Below are positions 1 to 11,430 of a stretch of 64,000 nucleotides of DNA, piece by piece. Every line of letters begins with the position of its first letter. The stretch's first letter is position 1. The DNA is from Gymnopilus junonius (lineage: Eukaryota > Basidiomycota > Agaricomycetes > Agaricales > Galerinaceae), in NCBI GenBank assembly GCA_015501075.1, contig JADNYJ010000076.1, forward strand, positions 1 through 64,000, in the 5' to 3' direction. The notes under the pieces are model-generated. The model did no database searches. It had not been told where the DNA came from and saw only the letters and a list, made by a program, of their open reading frames with translations. The translations under genes were made by a program, and so were the position numbers.

Positions 1-1638
1 CACCGTCTGAGAGCGATTTCTTCTGGTCCTTTGCTCATGGAAGTTGATGGCAGAAGAAGCTGTGAGAACAACCTGCCAGCGCACCTTCGTGATACGTAAA
101 TTACACGTGAGATATGTACGCATATCGTGTCTTTGAAAACATTGTAGTTCAGTTCAGTCCGTGTTTATTAGTTGTATTAGACTCGAATTGGCACTACCGA
201 CTAAAACCCAAATACATTCATCAGGGCCATGAGACTTGAATCTCAAGAGGCCGCGTTGTTGCGACATTACAGTCCATATGATGATTCAGGAGTCAAAGTG
301 GAAAGTAATGGATTACCTCCAGTGCCAGGGAACCAGCCCAAGAGGTTCACGGATGGTGCATAGGGATAGTTAAGCTTCAATGACGCGACAGCAGTTTCTT
401 GACAAAGCTTTGGAAAAAATATAAGGTTCAGTACTTAAATTTCAGTCTTGGGAGTACATGACGCACTACATACGAAGCAGGGATCGGAGTTAGAAATCTT
501 TTCTCCTCATCCGCAGGCGGAGTAACAGTAACAACCCCCCCACCCCGGCGCTCAAACGTCCTCGATCCTCAAGCCGGACGGATAATTCGGACCGGACACG
601 CGATTTGCGCCTCGGTCGACATCCAGTCGTTCCGGTGGAGGTGGGGGACGCTGGTGCGTTGCGAGGAGGGGGAGGATGGAAGCTTTGAATGATTTGATGC
701 CAATCCCTCCCTTCCCCATTCCTAATCAAGGCCACACCAAACCACCAGGCCAACTCAAGGTATCAGAAAGCGGACAGACAGCAGAGAGGAAGCGAATGCG
801 AAAAAGGCCGCGTGAAACCCAACGGCGCCGGGGACGTTCCTTCGCTCGCGCCGGGGGCGCACGCTCTGGGACGGCGAGGACGGGGTTGATGACATTGATG
901 GCGATGTCAAAGTTAAGCGCGTCAAGAGAGCCTGAAAAGAAGACACAATAAACGGCGGTCAACGACAATCCGACCGTACCTTGGTGTCAGAGTCGACTTC
1001 CAGTCCAGTGGCAGAGGTGTCGAAGGAGGAAATTTCAGGACGTAGTTGTCCTTGCTCTCACGCTCCTTTGCTTGCAGCTTGAAGGAGCTACCACAGACGG
1101 GCAAGTCGAGGGTGAGGCTGGCGTAGCTGGCAAGAAACAAACACCGTTTCAGCCCAACATTCTCCAAAGCCCTTCCTTCTTTCCATCGTACACTTGGAAT
1201 GAAGCAGCTTTGGTTACAAGAAAAGGGTAGTCTTGAACGGCGGCGGCGGGGCTCGCTGGACGAAAACTGGAGACGATGAGGAAGGAAGGCCGGGAGTTGC
1301 CGGTGTGGCTAATGGTCCTGTACAGCTGACGAAACACAGCCAATGGCCGGATGCAATTCGCCTTCTCTCAAGCCCCTCCCCTCGCACATCGACTTCGCCC
1401 TTCGACGCCACCGACTCCGACGAACATCTCCTTCAAGGTAAATATCTCTGCGCTGAGGAGACTCTTGTCCCTGCTCGACTTCTCTGTTTACTTTGCCTGA
1501 TTGACTCGTGCATTCACCCCTTTGTTGTGGGTTGCACGACACTCAATCTGGGCAGTGGAATCTTGGCTGAATTTCTTTCTTCCCGTCTCTCCAGCATCCT
1601 CGCCTGTCGACTGTCTCTAAAATCAAAAATCAGACAAA
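1..1638. other. 5' region with no supported gene
   Basis: I found no gene I can support here. Several short open frames overlap on both strands between about 490 and 1420, and some read like coding sequence (a plus-strand stretch near 860-924 ends in an acidic and then basic tail), but I could not link them by splice sites or recognise a family. The last few hundred bases are C/T-rich and presumably hold the promoter and 5' leader of the ribosomal protein gene that follows. Confidence 0.4.
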
Positions 1639-2218
1639 ATGGTCCGCGTATCCGTCCTTGTGAGTGTCTGGGTTTCTTCTTGGGATGTATCAGAGGACTT
1701 GATGTATTGTTTTGCTCGTCGGTAGAACGACTGCTTGAACAACATCGTCAACGCTGAGCGCCGTGGAAAGCGCCAGGTGCTCATCCGCCCTTCCTCCAAG
1801 GTCGTCGTCAAGTTCTTGAGTGTTATGCAGCGCCACGGTGAGCCTCCCTTCCCTTCCCCTCTTTTTATTCCTTTTGCTTCATCTTCGTCCTGTTGCAGGC
1901 TACATTGGCGAGTTTGAAATCGTCGACGACCACCGCGCCAATAAAATTGTCATCCAGTTGAACGGCCGCCTCAACAAGACCGGCGTCATCTCCCCCCGCT
2001 TCAATATCAAGCACTCCCAGATCGAGTCCTGGGTGAATTTACTCCTTCCCGCACGTAGCTTTGGAATTATTATCCTTGTGCGTCTTGTTCGGTTGTGTTA
2101 TCCTTCTGCTCCTTTTAACGACTTGTGTCTATTGTAGACTACTTCCTCCGGCATTCTCGATCACGAAGAGGCGCGTCGAAAAAATGTTGGTGGAAAAATC
2201 TTAGGGTATTGTTACTAA
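1639..2218 (+). CDS. RPS22: 40S ribosomal protein uS8 (RPS22 / RPS15A type)
   Basis: Cytosolic small-subunit ribosomal protein that binds 18S rRNA. Four exons read directly: 1639-1659, 1726-1837, 1899-2077 and 2138-2218, joined by GT-AG introns of 66, 61 and 60 nt. The joined frame is 130 residues, the usual length of the eukaryotic protein. Family blocks are continuous: [51 protein letters not shown] and [20 protein letters not shown]. The first intron follows only seven codons, an arrangement common in fungal ribosomal protein genes. The final residues read GYCY where many relatives end GFF(Y/F). I kept this end because its stop gives exactly 130 residues. The identification is very secure; only the last few codons are uncertain. 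Confidence 0.96.
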
Positions 2219-3208
2219 CTGGGCGGTCATGGCCTTTTATGTTTTTATATACCTTCCCTGTGTCAGTGATCGCATGCCAATATGAATATGACTTCATTCG
2301 TGTCAAGGGTATATAGTAAGTTAGTATTCGAACATTTGAGCGTTAAGAGCTGGGCCTTGAGATACACATGCATGGTGCAATTTATTGCACTAATTTCTTC
2401 AGCTCCCAAGCCTCAACTTGTCTAGACTGAATTTCCAAGTAATAGTGTAAGTAGGCTCAGAGCACAACTCGATCAACAGGCAGACGACCAGAACTATATC
2501 ATCCAAAGAACCAAATCAAAGGATGAGAACCAACATGAACGACTATACCTTCTACAGCAATCAAGATGGATGGCTACAAATGAAACACTCCGTATCTAGT
2601 CGAAGCACATCAAGTCCGTCAAGCAGCGAGATTCATGGAGAACGGACACAAACAGAGGATGCTGACCTCGGTGCACGACTTGTCCTCGCCCCCGGGGTAC
2701 CCATATATCAGAGCAATATCAGCTCACTCAGCAGCGGCACAGCTATTATGCGAGATCGGGACAACTGGCGACGGCGGACTTACTCAACAAGCGGGGAAAA
2801 CAGATCCACAGAACGAGACAAGTCATTTTGGATGCGACGCGATCGAGGACATGCATCATCTCTTTGTGCATTGTGAACAAATATCAACATTGGCGCGATC
2901 AATTCCTCTATAACAATCGAGAGAACTGAAAGGTGGATGAGCAGTCTGGAGGATACCGATACGGAAAATGAGATTAGGGAAGGGACAATGAAATAGCCAA
3001 GTCTTTATTCTCTGATGACATGGATATTTGGCCGCTAGGTTACTCCTTTTACTATCTAGGTCAAATACCGGACCTCAAAAATGGATCAACGAAAGGACAG
3101 TGAAAGTGGAATACGCAGAAGAAGATTGATGATGGTCTTGGCAAACGAGTTACACATCCAAGTCAATACGACTCGCGGGATGAATATTCGGAGACTATCA
3201 AAGGCGAA
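2219..3208 (+). other. Gene-poor stretch with a possible non-LTR retrotransposon remnant
   Basis: No intact gene. The plus-strand frame 2635-2913 ends with the pattern GCDAIEDMHHLFVHCEQ. Its spacing (C, then E, H and C) resembles the zinc-binding tail found at the C terminus of some LINE-type reverse transcriptase polyproteins. There is no start, no reverse transcriptase domain and no continuous frame upstream, so at best it is a short decayed 3' fragment. The rest of the stretch shows nothing I can name. Confidence 0.25.
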
Positions 3209-3332
3209 TAGGGTATTTCAGAGTAGGCCATTTGGCCTTCATTTGACGTTCATTTGAGTGTCGTTGGATTTTGATTTGGGCCTCGGCAGGACCGGCATAA
3301 GTACGGCAAATTCCGAAATGAGCATTCAACGT
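3209..3332 (+). repeat. Left terminal inverted repeat, outer part
   Basis: Reads as the reverse complement of 10960-11083 with only scattered mismatches. It stops at GCATTCAAC, where the nested element begins; the matching sequence resumes at about 4324. Confidence 0.8.
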
Positions 3333-3355
3333 TTCAACTCTGATCATGAGCTTCA

Positions 3356-3784
3356 TTTACAGCTAAATCCAAAACCCTATGCACCTTCGTAAATTTCGGT
3401 TCGTCCGCCTCTGTTTGTATAAACAACTGTTTATAGTGGTCAGCGGATCGATGACGCAATCTCCGCAACCCCCCACCCTTAGCCTCTCCGTCGTGCTGTC
3501 GACACAATATCTTCATGGGCTTCGCAATATATCGACCCCTCCTCTCAGCAACGACGATGTCATTACCCTGTATATTCAAGGCTGTAAGTAGTAGTACACG
3601 AATACAATGAACCACAGTGGGGTAGTGTGGTGTAGAAACCCCACAGGACTCCAACCGCCTCGCCAAAGATGGTCATAGCAACGCGCTAATGACGCAAGGC
3701 CTGCCTAAAACAGTTGTTTATACAAAGCCAGGCACACAGAAGTGAATTTTGGAAGGTGCATAGGGTTTTGGATTTAGCTGTAAA
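3356..3784. mobile_element. Second-level nested MITE-like element
   Basis: Ends TTTACAGCTAAATCC (3356) and GGATTTAGCTGTAAA (3784) are inverted repeats. The arms extend inward over about 75 bp with mismatches: CAAAACCCTATGCACCTTC on the left matches GAAGGTGCATAGGGTTTTG on the right, and both arms also contain a match to TATAAACAACTGTT. The 429-bp unit carries no gene I recognise and lies directly against the inner edge of the left 26-bp TIR of the host element. Confidence 0.7.
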
Positions 3785-3878
3785 CCCCAAATTGAAAACT
3801 TGGGTCGCAGTTTCAACACGACTTCACAAACAAGCTTGACCGCCCTCATCCAACACGCTACCCTTTATCTGCCTTACT

Positions 3879-4181
3879 TTATACCCATCGGGTGTGTTCT
3901 GCCATATAGTGTTCAGAGTATAAATTTGCCATATGATGGACATAAGTTTCTGCAGGAGTCGTGAAGTCTGAATCATCACCATCCGAGGACAAAGACTCAG
4001 AAGAAGAGGATGAATTGCTATCTGAGGATCTGTCGGAATCATCCATGTTGTCATCGGAGTCCTCTCCCTCCAAGTCGGACAAGAAATCCAGCTCCGGACT
4101 TTCCAAATCTGCGACAAAATTTACAAGGAATGCACGGTGAAGCGCCTCGGCAGCCAGCTGACGATCTGTGAAAGTGGGCAT
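3879..4181 (-). pseudogene. N-terminal fragment of a PIF/Harbinger-like transposase
   Basis: Reading on the minus strand from the ATG at 4181, the frame has the layout of the N terminus of agaricomycete Harbinger-type (DDE_Tnp_4) transposases. A short helical start (MPTFTDRQLAAEALHRAF) is followed by an acidic segment, a long serine/aspartate run and then a block like TPAETYVHHMANLYSEHY. The helix-turn-helix and DDE nuclease parts that should follow are absent, so it cannot be an active enzyme. The family link is from remembered similarity, not a search. Confidence 0.55.
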
Positions 4182-4538
4182 GAGGTGTATGGTATGTGGA
4201 AAGCATAAAGACAACTGTATCTTTGCGCTATTGATTATCACTTGCAATCTGTTGAAACTCCGACGGCTGCACTTGCCGAGTTTTTCATTTGAGGTTCAAA
4301 TGAAGCTCATGATCAGAGTTGAATCCCAGTGAAAACCGGTTCTGCTACGATCTGCGGAGGGCGAAATAAACTGGACAAATCTGCGCCATGCCGGGGAGGT
4401 CCGTGCTGGGTGCAGATGGTGTAAAAATAGAATTTGCCATCGATTAGCCTGAGTAAACGCCGCTTTTTGCTGTAAGTTATCTACAATCAACTTGTTCAAC
4501 ATCCTTAAGGTCGCTTCGTCATCCCTTTACCTTTCCGA

Positions 4539-7500
4539 ATGGCTAAGAAGAGACCCTGCCCCTGTCCAAATTGTAATGGTGTTCTCCGAGATCCCAAAAC
4601 CGTTAAGCAACATGCAAAGAAACAGGATGAAATAGCTGCTGCTGATGCAGCCCGGCAAGCACGATTCAGGGAGAACAATAGTAGCCTCTCTGACCGCGGC
4701 AATGACAGAAACTCGGTCAGTTTACCAGAAGAAGGCTCAGAGCGGCCCCATAAAAGGCATCGTATAGATGGGCCAGATTTTGTACGACAAATGTTAAATC
4801 CAAACAATTAATGCAGCATGCTTATGTCACTACAATTCAGACTGCGGAGGATGGGCACCTCGAAGTTGACATGAATCAAGATGGCACCGAAGCCATTGAT
4901 TACGACCTTCCAACCGATGGGCCTGCCTTCCGTGACGACGGCATCATATCACAAGTGAGCAAGATAAACGATTTCGTCATGACTATTGCCCATCTAAAAT
5001 TATTATCACCAGCAGCTTGATGAAACGGGGCTTCGTGAAAGGCCACGAAACTTTCCATATAGGCCCGATGCTCAAGCAACTGACTCAGAATCAGAGGAAA
5101 GTGAGCCACCAGGCCCCCGAAATGATTCAGAATCTGACGACGAGGAGCAAGATCTTCGAGCAAGGACAGAAGCCATGAATTACCATGGTCAAGCTCCAAT
5201 AATTCCACCCACACCAGAACCCAACATTGAGAGCGACTCTGACTCGGAGGATTGGGAAACACTTCCGACTCCATCACGTATCGAGATGGTCAGGCTCGCC
5301 CAGTCTTTTATTGAGTTGATAAAAAATGCGACTCTAGATAATGGGAAAATGGACCCTGCTGCAACCGAGCGCCTTCGGAATCCAAGTACCGAACCAATCG
5401 ACCTTTCAGATCCAGACCTCCGCTTCTCACTTGACCTATATCTTGCTTGCATGAACGCCTCAGAAGCAACATACAATGATGTTCGACAGGCAATTCTCCG
5501 GCGGTTTCCAGATAGTGATGTTCTCAGTTATCACTTGGCTAAAAAGCAGGTCGCCGATATCACTGGTGTTGTTTCTGTGCTCGACGACATGTGTATAAAC
5601 TCTTGCCATGCGTTTACTGGACCTTTCGAGAACTTGGAGGCATGCACAGTCTGTTCCGAGCCACGATACACTTTTGTTAAATCTGGACGTTCTCGAAAAA
5701 AGGTCTCCAGGAAGCAAATGTGTTCCTTTCCATTAGGTCCCCAGCTTCAGGCATTGCGTCGCTCTGTCCAAGGGGCTGATGATATGTCCTATCGGGCTCA
5801 CAAGACCATTCAAGTATTGGAAGATTTTAGAAATCTTCTTGATGGACGTGATGCAGTTTACGATGACATATTTTGTGGCGAGGACCTTCGAGAACTCTCT
5901 GATGCGCTCAGCCTTACTGATGATGACACAACTGTCATCCTCTCGCTCGATGGTGCACAGCTCTACCAAAACAAAAAATCAGATACCTGGATTGCTATAT
6001 GGATTGTTACTGAGTATAACCCAAAAACACGATATCGCTCGAAACATATTTTCCCTGGGATGGTTGTACCTGGACCCAATAAATGTAAAATCATGGATTC
6101 ATGCCTCTACCGCAGCTTACACCATCTTTCCGCCATTCAAAAAGAGGATGGTGGTGCGGAATCAAGATATATAATGCTGCTAAAGATGCCGTGGTCTCAT
6201 CTCGGACTGTTCTGCTCTTTGCGACATCAGACGCCCCTGGTTTGGTTGAAGTGGATGGCCGCGTTGGCCATCATGGCACACATGGATGCAGGAAAGGTTG
6301 CCCCATGAAAGGACGGCATAAACCATCCAGTGGCCATTACTATGCTGCTCATTTGAAGCCTAATTACTGCGATATTGAAGACTGTAACCATCCTGATTTT
6401 AACCTCCAGATTTTGCCTTCCAGCTCTCTCCTGAGGAGTACAACACGAAGCTTACTTTGGTTATCGAGTCGACAGATCAAACTTCTTATGAAAGGAACCA
6501 AAGCTTACTGGAATCAGTAAACCCTCAATTTTGAGTGGGCTGCACCATTCATACATGCTCTCGATTCCACGGTGCTTTACCAATGATACCATGCACCTCT
6601 TCAGTTTAAACATAGGAGAGCTCCTTATTCCAGTGTGGCGTGGAATATTTAAATGTGAATCAACTGATGACAGGGCTACCTGGGACTGGGCAACTCTTGT
6701 TGGACCTACTTGGCAGGCTCACGGCAAGCTAGTTGCAGCAGCCACAAAATTCTTTCCATCCTTTTTCCATCGCCCACCTCGTAATCCTGCAGAGAAGATC
6801 TCAAGCGGGTACAAGGTGACTGAATTTTATCTTTACCTATTTGGTTTAGGCCCAGGATTTTTCCGGCTGTCCTTCCGAAGAAATACTGGAAGAACTTTTG
6901 CAAACTTGTTCGCGGTGTCCATATTATAATGCAATGACACATTACAGGACAACAAGTTCAGGAGGCTCACTCCTGCCTTGTGCAATTTGTTGAAGAATAC
7001 GAGCATCTTTACTATCAGCGTCGCATGGATCGACTGCACTTCACTCGACCTTGCATTCACACGCTCCTTCACACAGGACCAGAGGTGCTCCGAGCCGGGA
7101 ATGGACCCTCACAGATCAGTATACAATGGAACGAGCAATTGGGGAGCTCGGGAAAGGAATCCGGCAGCCATCTAATCCTTACGAAATTTGTGTCAACTTG
7201 CCCTTCGACGGGCTCAGGCCAACGTCCTCAAAGCTGTTTGTCCTGAGCTTGATAATGATCTCCCCCATCTTCCCCGATATGCTCAAGATCTTGGTTCAGG
7301 TTATGTTCTGCTTCGGCCAAGGGAGAAATTGGCAAGTGACTTTTCCGAAGCTGAATTAGAAGTAATAAAGCATGTATGCAACAAAGAAAGGCGACAGAAG
7401 TGGGGGCGTCTTCAATTACCCAACGGACAGATTGCAAGAAGTCTATTTTCGGAAAAAAAGCGAGTTTCTGAGGATACAAGGATTTCGCGCAATGTCAAGG

Positions 7501-7885
7501 TAATTTACAATGAGTTTGAGATACATTTTTCTGACAGTTGGAAACCAAGGTCATTCTCAATGACGAGGTTCAGTTTGCTGAAGTTCAATACTTTTTTTTG
7601 GACAGGGATAGTGACGAACCAGGGGAACAAATTGCCTATGCCATTCTCTCAATGTATGGTCTACCAAACAACGAAATGCTCGTTGAGTCATCATACACAT
7701 TACATGCTTGCGAATACACTGGGCAGAACAATCTACAGTGCCTTCCTATAACAACAATCAATTCTGTTGTTTCGATGCAACCACTTCCTTGCTTACCTGG
7801 CGATCCTGAAAACCTCTGGTTTGTCATTGAGAAGTCTGGGTTAAACGACATTCAGATGATTCCATATGGAGGTGATGTCGATTAG
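4539..7885 (+). pseudogene. Tnp2-family (Transposase_21) CACTA transposase, frameshifted
   Basis: A DNA-cutting transposase of the EnSpm/CACTA group. Visible parts in order: an N-terminal cysteine motif (CPCPNCNGVLRD) with a basic segment; an acidic linker; a zinc-ribbon-like block around 5590-5680 (DMCINSCHAFTGPF, then EACTVCSEPRY); the core with LSLDGAQLYQNKKSDTW, FPGMVVPGPNKCKIMDS, VDGRVGHHGTHGCRKGC and PMKGRHKPSSGHYYAAHL; then the downstream helical region with RNPAEKISSGYK and RHYxR-type blocks. The core changes frame at about 6155, between HHLSAIQKEDGG and IKIYNAAKDA, and there is another change near 7185-7195. Some other frame changes are probable introns (one at about 7498-7538). Several independent frame breaks mean this copy is dead. 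The family assignment is firm; exact exon borders are not. Confidence 0.8.
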
Positions 7886-8172
7886 CTTGAATTTTCTCGG
7901 AGTTTGTACTCTTTTTGTTGTATGGACTACTTACATCGGGGAATATTATTTGACCCTTCAGAAAATTACACCTGCAGCTTGACAATGCAAGTAACCAAGA
8001 TATAATTATGCTGTATGAGTATCTACAATGCGCCTTGCAATAGCTGGCGGGACAGTAAAAGGTCGGAATAAAGTTCTAGAACATGTGATCGGTCGAGTTC
8101 AGAAGTCGCAATTTGTACATACGCTCTGTCTTTCTTCACTGCCATCATCCCCCGCAAACTTCTTCCTTGACA

Positions 8173-10495
8173 ATGTCTCTCTTAAATTTCTACCAAAACA
8201 ATGACTCTTCTGGCTCTCATGCTGGTAGAGCACTGATTTCGACTTCTCAGAACAGCCTCTTCGAGTTGGCTGAGTATAACCAGGCACAAATGTCAATGGT
8301 GAGCTTATGACAGCATCTGACAATTTTCAGGCTAATTCACATATTCCTAGAGCTACAACCCTTCTGAGGGTTTATACCATAGTCGCGATACCTCTAGGAA
8401 CCACGGACATCAAGATAGCCTGGTCGTTATCCGTTCCGCATCGAGACAGGTGTTACTCGCATCAGAAAACGCAGCTTATTTCGAGCTTTTTCAGGAGAAC
8501 ATGCAGCTCAAAGGAGAACTGAGTGCCAAAATGTACGTGCTAGTCCATATATGCGCATATTCCCTCACAGTGTATCGAAAAGGGAGCTCATTACCCACTT
8601 GATGGAAAAGGACAAACTTGGGACCACTAACCAGCTGATAGCTCTGTCTTCAACTGCCAACCATACATTGCCAAGTACCCTGGTTATCCCAGACCCTCCA
8701 CCACCTTGTGACCAAGCCGATTTCGAAGCTGTACAATACTGGACACGGGAGGAATGGACCACATATTGGGGCCGGCAACTCGCAAAGGGGAAAACTCCCT
8801 CCAAACTAGGGTTTCTTTGTCAGAAAGATGGCGGGACAATTTCAGAAGGACGACTTAATGCTATGACAAAATGGGCTCATGAGCTTTGGGCTGAGCTTTA
8901 TCATGAACGACAAAATCCCCCCACCTGGTCTAACAAGAATCGATCTGCGGCAGAGTTTTTCAGTAATTCAATGCGGCTTGAGTTTGAGGAATTTTGTTAT
9001 TGCAGTAATGACTGGAAACTTGAGGCCTTTGCGACCGTCCAATACCCAGATTTCACTCGTAACAAAGGATCCTCGGGTCACCTGGCTCGTAAGTAAATGC
9101 TATTCTACTTACATTATGTCAAGCTGATATTTTTCTGTTTAAAACATGTGAATTCCGTCACTTCACACCAATACGAAGCGAAAATCTACTGATCAAGACA
9201 CTCATCCCGGGAATTTAAAACCCCGGCCACCTGAAAAGCGAAAGACGCCCCCTCTTCCTATCGAAGTTCATGACATAGATGAGGGCTTTGATGTCGACAT
9301 GAGTTTGTTCCAACGGTGCCATCCTCATCAAATGGACTGGCCGCTGGTGGCCCCGGCAAGTCGAAACCCTGTCCCAAGCCTACCATTTCAGGAAATGGAG
9401 GGTCGTCAGCCAGTTCTCCCGCCACTGCAGCCTCTCTGGCCCCAGCTACTCCACCAACCACCGAGGTCTTAAATCAAGCAACCCCGTCTGCGGTATGTCA
9501 TGTTCTTGCTATGAAATCTTATCTAAGTATCTCCAGGTATTTGTGTCAGAGCTGCTAGAGTCCTGAGACCAGCTGATGCAAGCCCTCCTGCTCCAGGCAC
9601 TGTCGACATGTCCAGTGGGAGAGAATCGCCTACCGTAAGCTAGACCTTTCTGTAAACTGACATCTAATCCTCTCCAGATTACTACAACTTCAGCACCGCA
9701 TCAGTTAATGCCTTCATTTGATGTTATACCCATTCAAGTATCAGTAAGCACCTTGACATCGTACCATATTGTTCAAGAAGCTGACATAAACCAGTCCCAT
9801 GCTAGTGTAGCTTCTGTATGCGCCCTGCACGTTTTCCCTCATGTCTGAATTTCTCACTCTACATACACCTCCTAGCTAACTACAAATGACTCTACATGCA
9901 AGCGCCCCCGGCCGAACTTCAGGGAGACAGCCAAAATGTTGCTGCTCCTTCACGACGAACTCGCGCCAGCCAAAATGTGAGTTGTCAGTACTTGGCGCTG
10001 TAAATACTGATGGAATTTTCATCTGACAGGTCAATATATTGTAAGTGACAATATGATGTGCAATAAGTCATTCTTACAGGTTCTCTAGGTCAAATATGAC
10101 GATACCAAGACCGGCGCAAGACCTACAGGTACCTGCTGTCATTAACCCACCTAGCTCGTCAAGCACAGCCGCCCCCTCTGCTACGTCGTCAACGAAGAGA
10201 GGTAAAAGCTGATGAAAGCTACAGATTCCATGACGGCAAGGTAAGTCTTTGGCATCTTTCAATTCTGCCCAGGTGACTGACATGCATACAAAATTTCAGG
10301 AACCTCTTCGCCATTGAATATCTCAAAAACCACTCCCCCACTGTCGCAGAATTCAAGGCCATCTACGATGCTCTTGATAAGGTTACTATCAAGGTATTAG
10401 TTCGATTCCTTTCCCCATCGCCAGCTGCCTCATTCCTTATTCAGAAATACGAGGCCCTTTCTCGCCAGAAGAAAGCCGAGACGACTTCAGGATAG
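8173..10495 (+). CDS. Second gene of the CACTA-like element, function unknown
   Basis: Multi-exon gene starting at ATG 8173 (MSLLNFYQNNDSSG). Exons I can follow: 8173-8297 or so; a segment to about 8539 ending FELFQENMQLKGELSAK; then about 8571-9093, with YWTREEWTTYWGRQLAKG, KLGFLCQKDGG, ELWAELYHERQNPPTW and EEFCYCSNDWKLEAFAT. A proline/serine-rich, low-complexity part split into many small exons follows (9170-10240). The last exon pair has LFAIEYLKNHSPTVAEF, then KYEALSRQKKAETTSG and a stop at 10493-10495. I recognise the central block as a dispersed agaricomycete family that accompanies transposons, but know no function. Its position inside the TIRs and the same orientation as the transposase suggest an element-encoded accessory protein. 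Exon borders between 9100 and 10300 are provisional. Confidence 0.6.
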
Positions 10496-10650
10496 TGAAA
10501 CACGAAATTCAAGATATAAACCTCCCGAAACCAGTAAGCGCACCTTGTCAGTCTAGAGTCCGTCGGTTTGTATGTCTTTTTGTGCCTTGGAATTGCTTAT
10601 AGGACTACGAGATTGTGAACTGGACACCGTAGCATCGTTTGTAGATTAAA

Positions 10651-10850
10651 TTGCAGATTAGCTATGACTACCACAGAATCACCTCAGATGTATGCAGATA
10701 CACACGGATATTTGCAGATAATAAATTGTGTTCTATCACGCAGACGGTCCCAGAATCATGCAGACTATGCCAAATTTGAGCAGAATGAAGCAGAAATTTC
10801 GATATTAATAGAGAAAACATAAATCGTACAGTTGCAGATCAGCGCAGATC
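10651..10850 (+). repeat. Subterminal GCAGA-type repeat cluster
   Basis: Nine occurrences of GCAGA (mostly TGCAGAT or near variants) lie within 200 bp, for example at 10653, 10694, 10714, 10758 and 10837, immediately inside the right TIR. CACTA elements typically carry such short subterminal arrays as transposase-binding sites, so I read this as that array. Confidence 0.6.
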
Positions 10851-10909
10851 CTCTGCAAAAGGGGGAATCTGGCCGCTCTCATCTGTTCAGGTCCGGGCTT
10901 CCAGATTGG

Positions 10910-11083
10910 AGCGGATTTGTCCGGTTAAACGCAGCACGGCGCAGAACCGGTTTTCACTGGGTTGAATGCTCATTTCGGAATTCACCGTACCTATGCCGGT
11001 CCTGCCGAGGCCCAAATCAAAATCCAAACGACACTCAAATGAACGTCAAATGAAGGCCAAATGGCCTACTCTGAAATACCCTA
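10910..11083 (-). repeat. Right terminal inverted repeat
   Basis: Reverse complement of 3209-3332 plus about 4324-4385. This uninterrupted arm shows what the left arm looked like before the nested insertion. Confidence 0.75.
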
Positions 11084-11430
11084 ATGGCGGTATGAAATGG
11101 CTGCGAGAAGAGCTTGACGTATGTCTGTACTTTCGAACTGCAGGCGGTAGCTTTTCCCCAACGAGGGTTCTTGATGCACCCAGCCTAGCGCCGTTTACAT
11201 TTTCTTAGTCAGCCTTAGTCTCTTTAGACGTAGATGGGTTTTTTATTGTAACAATTGTAACTTTATAACATATTCATAAATTACACGTGGGTTAAGCTTA
11301 AAGCTTAACGTGCCAATGCCCAATAAAATTATAAATTGGATTGCTGGGCTAACGATTTTTTGAAAAGAAAGGTATAACTTCGTTCCAACTTCCTAAGTAA
11401 AGACCTGTACGGATTTGTGCTGTCAGAACT
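11084..11430. other. Spacer between transposon and WD40 gene
   Basis: No gene. It contains a 19-bp near-perfect palindrome, GTTAAGCTTAAAGCTTAAC (11291-11309), and AT-rich DNA that probably serves as the 3' flank of the minus-strand WD40 gene. Confidence 0.5.

Larger units (their letters stand above)
3333..4323. mobile_element. Nested non-autonomous element with perfect 26-bp TIRs
   Basis: The ends 3333-3358 (starting TTCAACTCTGATCATG) and 4298-4323 are perfect 26-bp reverse complements. The 991-bp block interrupts the left TIR of the surrounding transposon: the flanking sequence is continuous in the right arm (ATTCAACCCAGTG), which gives the empty-site state. Its minus strand carries the N-terminal part of a Harbinger-like transposase but no catalytic domain, so it is probably a deletion derivative moved in trans. 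The few bases between the TIRs and the rejoined target are not a clean duplication. Confidence 0.8.
3209..11083. mobile_element. CACTA-like (Tnp2) DNA transposon, decayed
   Basis: A block of about 7.9 kb bounded by long terminal inverted repeats. The left arm starts at TAGGGTATTTCAGAG (3209) and the right arm ends at the reverse complement (11083). The arms match over about 125 bp without interruption; the match resumes at about 4324-4385 on the left, beyond a nested insertion, and at about 10910-10960 on the right. Inside are a Tnp2-family transposase relic (4539-7885), a second multi-exon gene (8173-10495) and a cluster of short GCAGA-type subterminal repeats next to the right arm. Tnp2 transposases plus subterminal repeats are hallmarks of EnSpm/CACTA elements. 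The ends do not read CACTA and I could not find a clean target-site duplication, so the exact borders are uncertain by a few bases. Confidence 0.75.

Noticed and set aside
490..1420. A possible divergent gene made of several overlapping short frames
   Set aside because: No two segments could be joined with matching splice phases and no family was recognised, so I did not call a gene.
6100..6310. Treating the frame change in the Tnp2 core as an intron
   Set aside because: The conserved blocks on either side are contiguous, leaving no room for an intron; a small deletion or insertion explains it.
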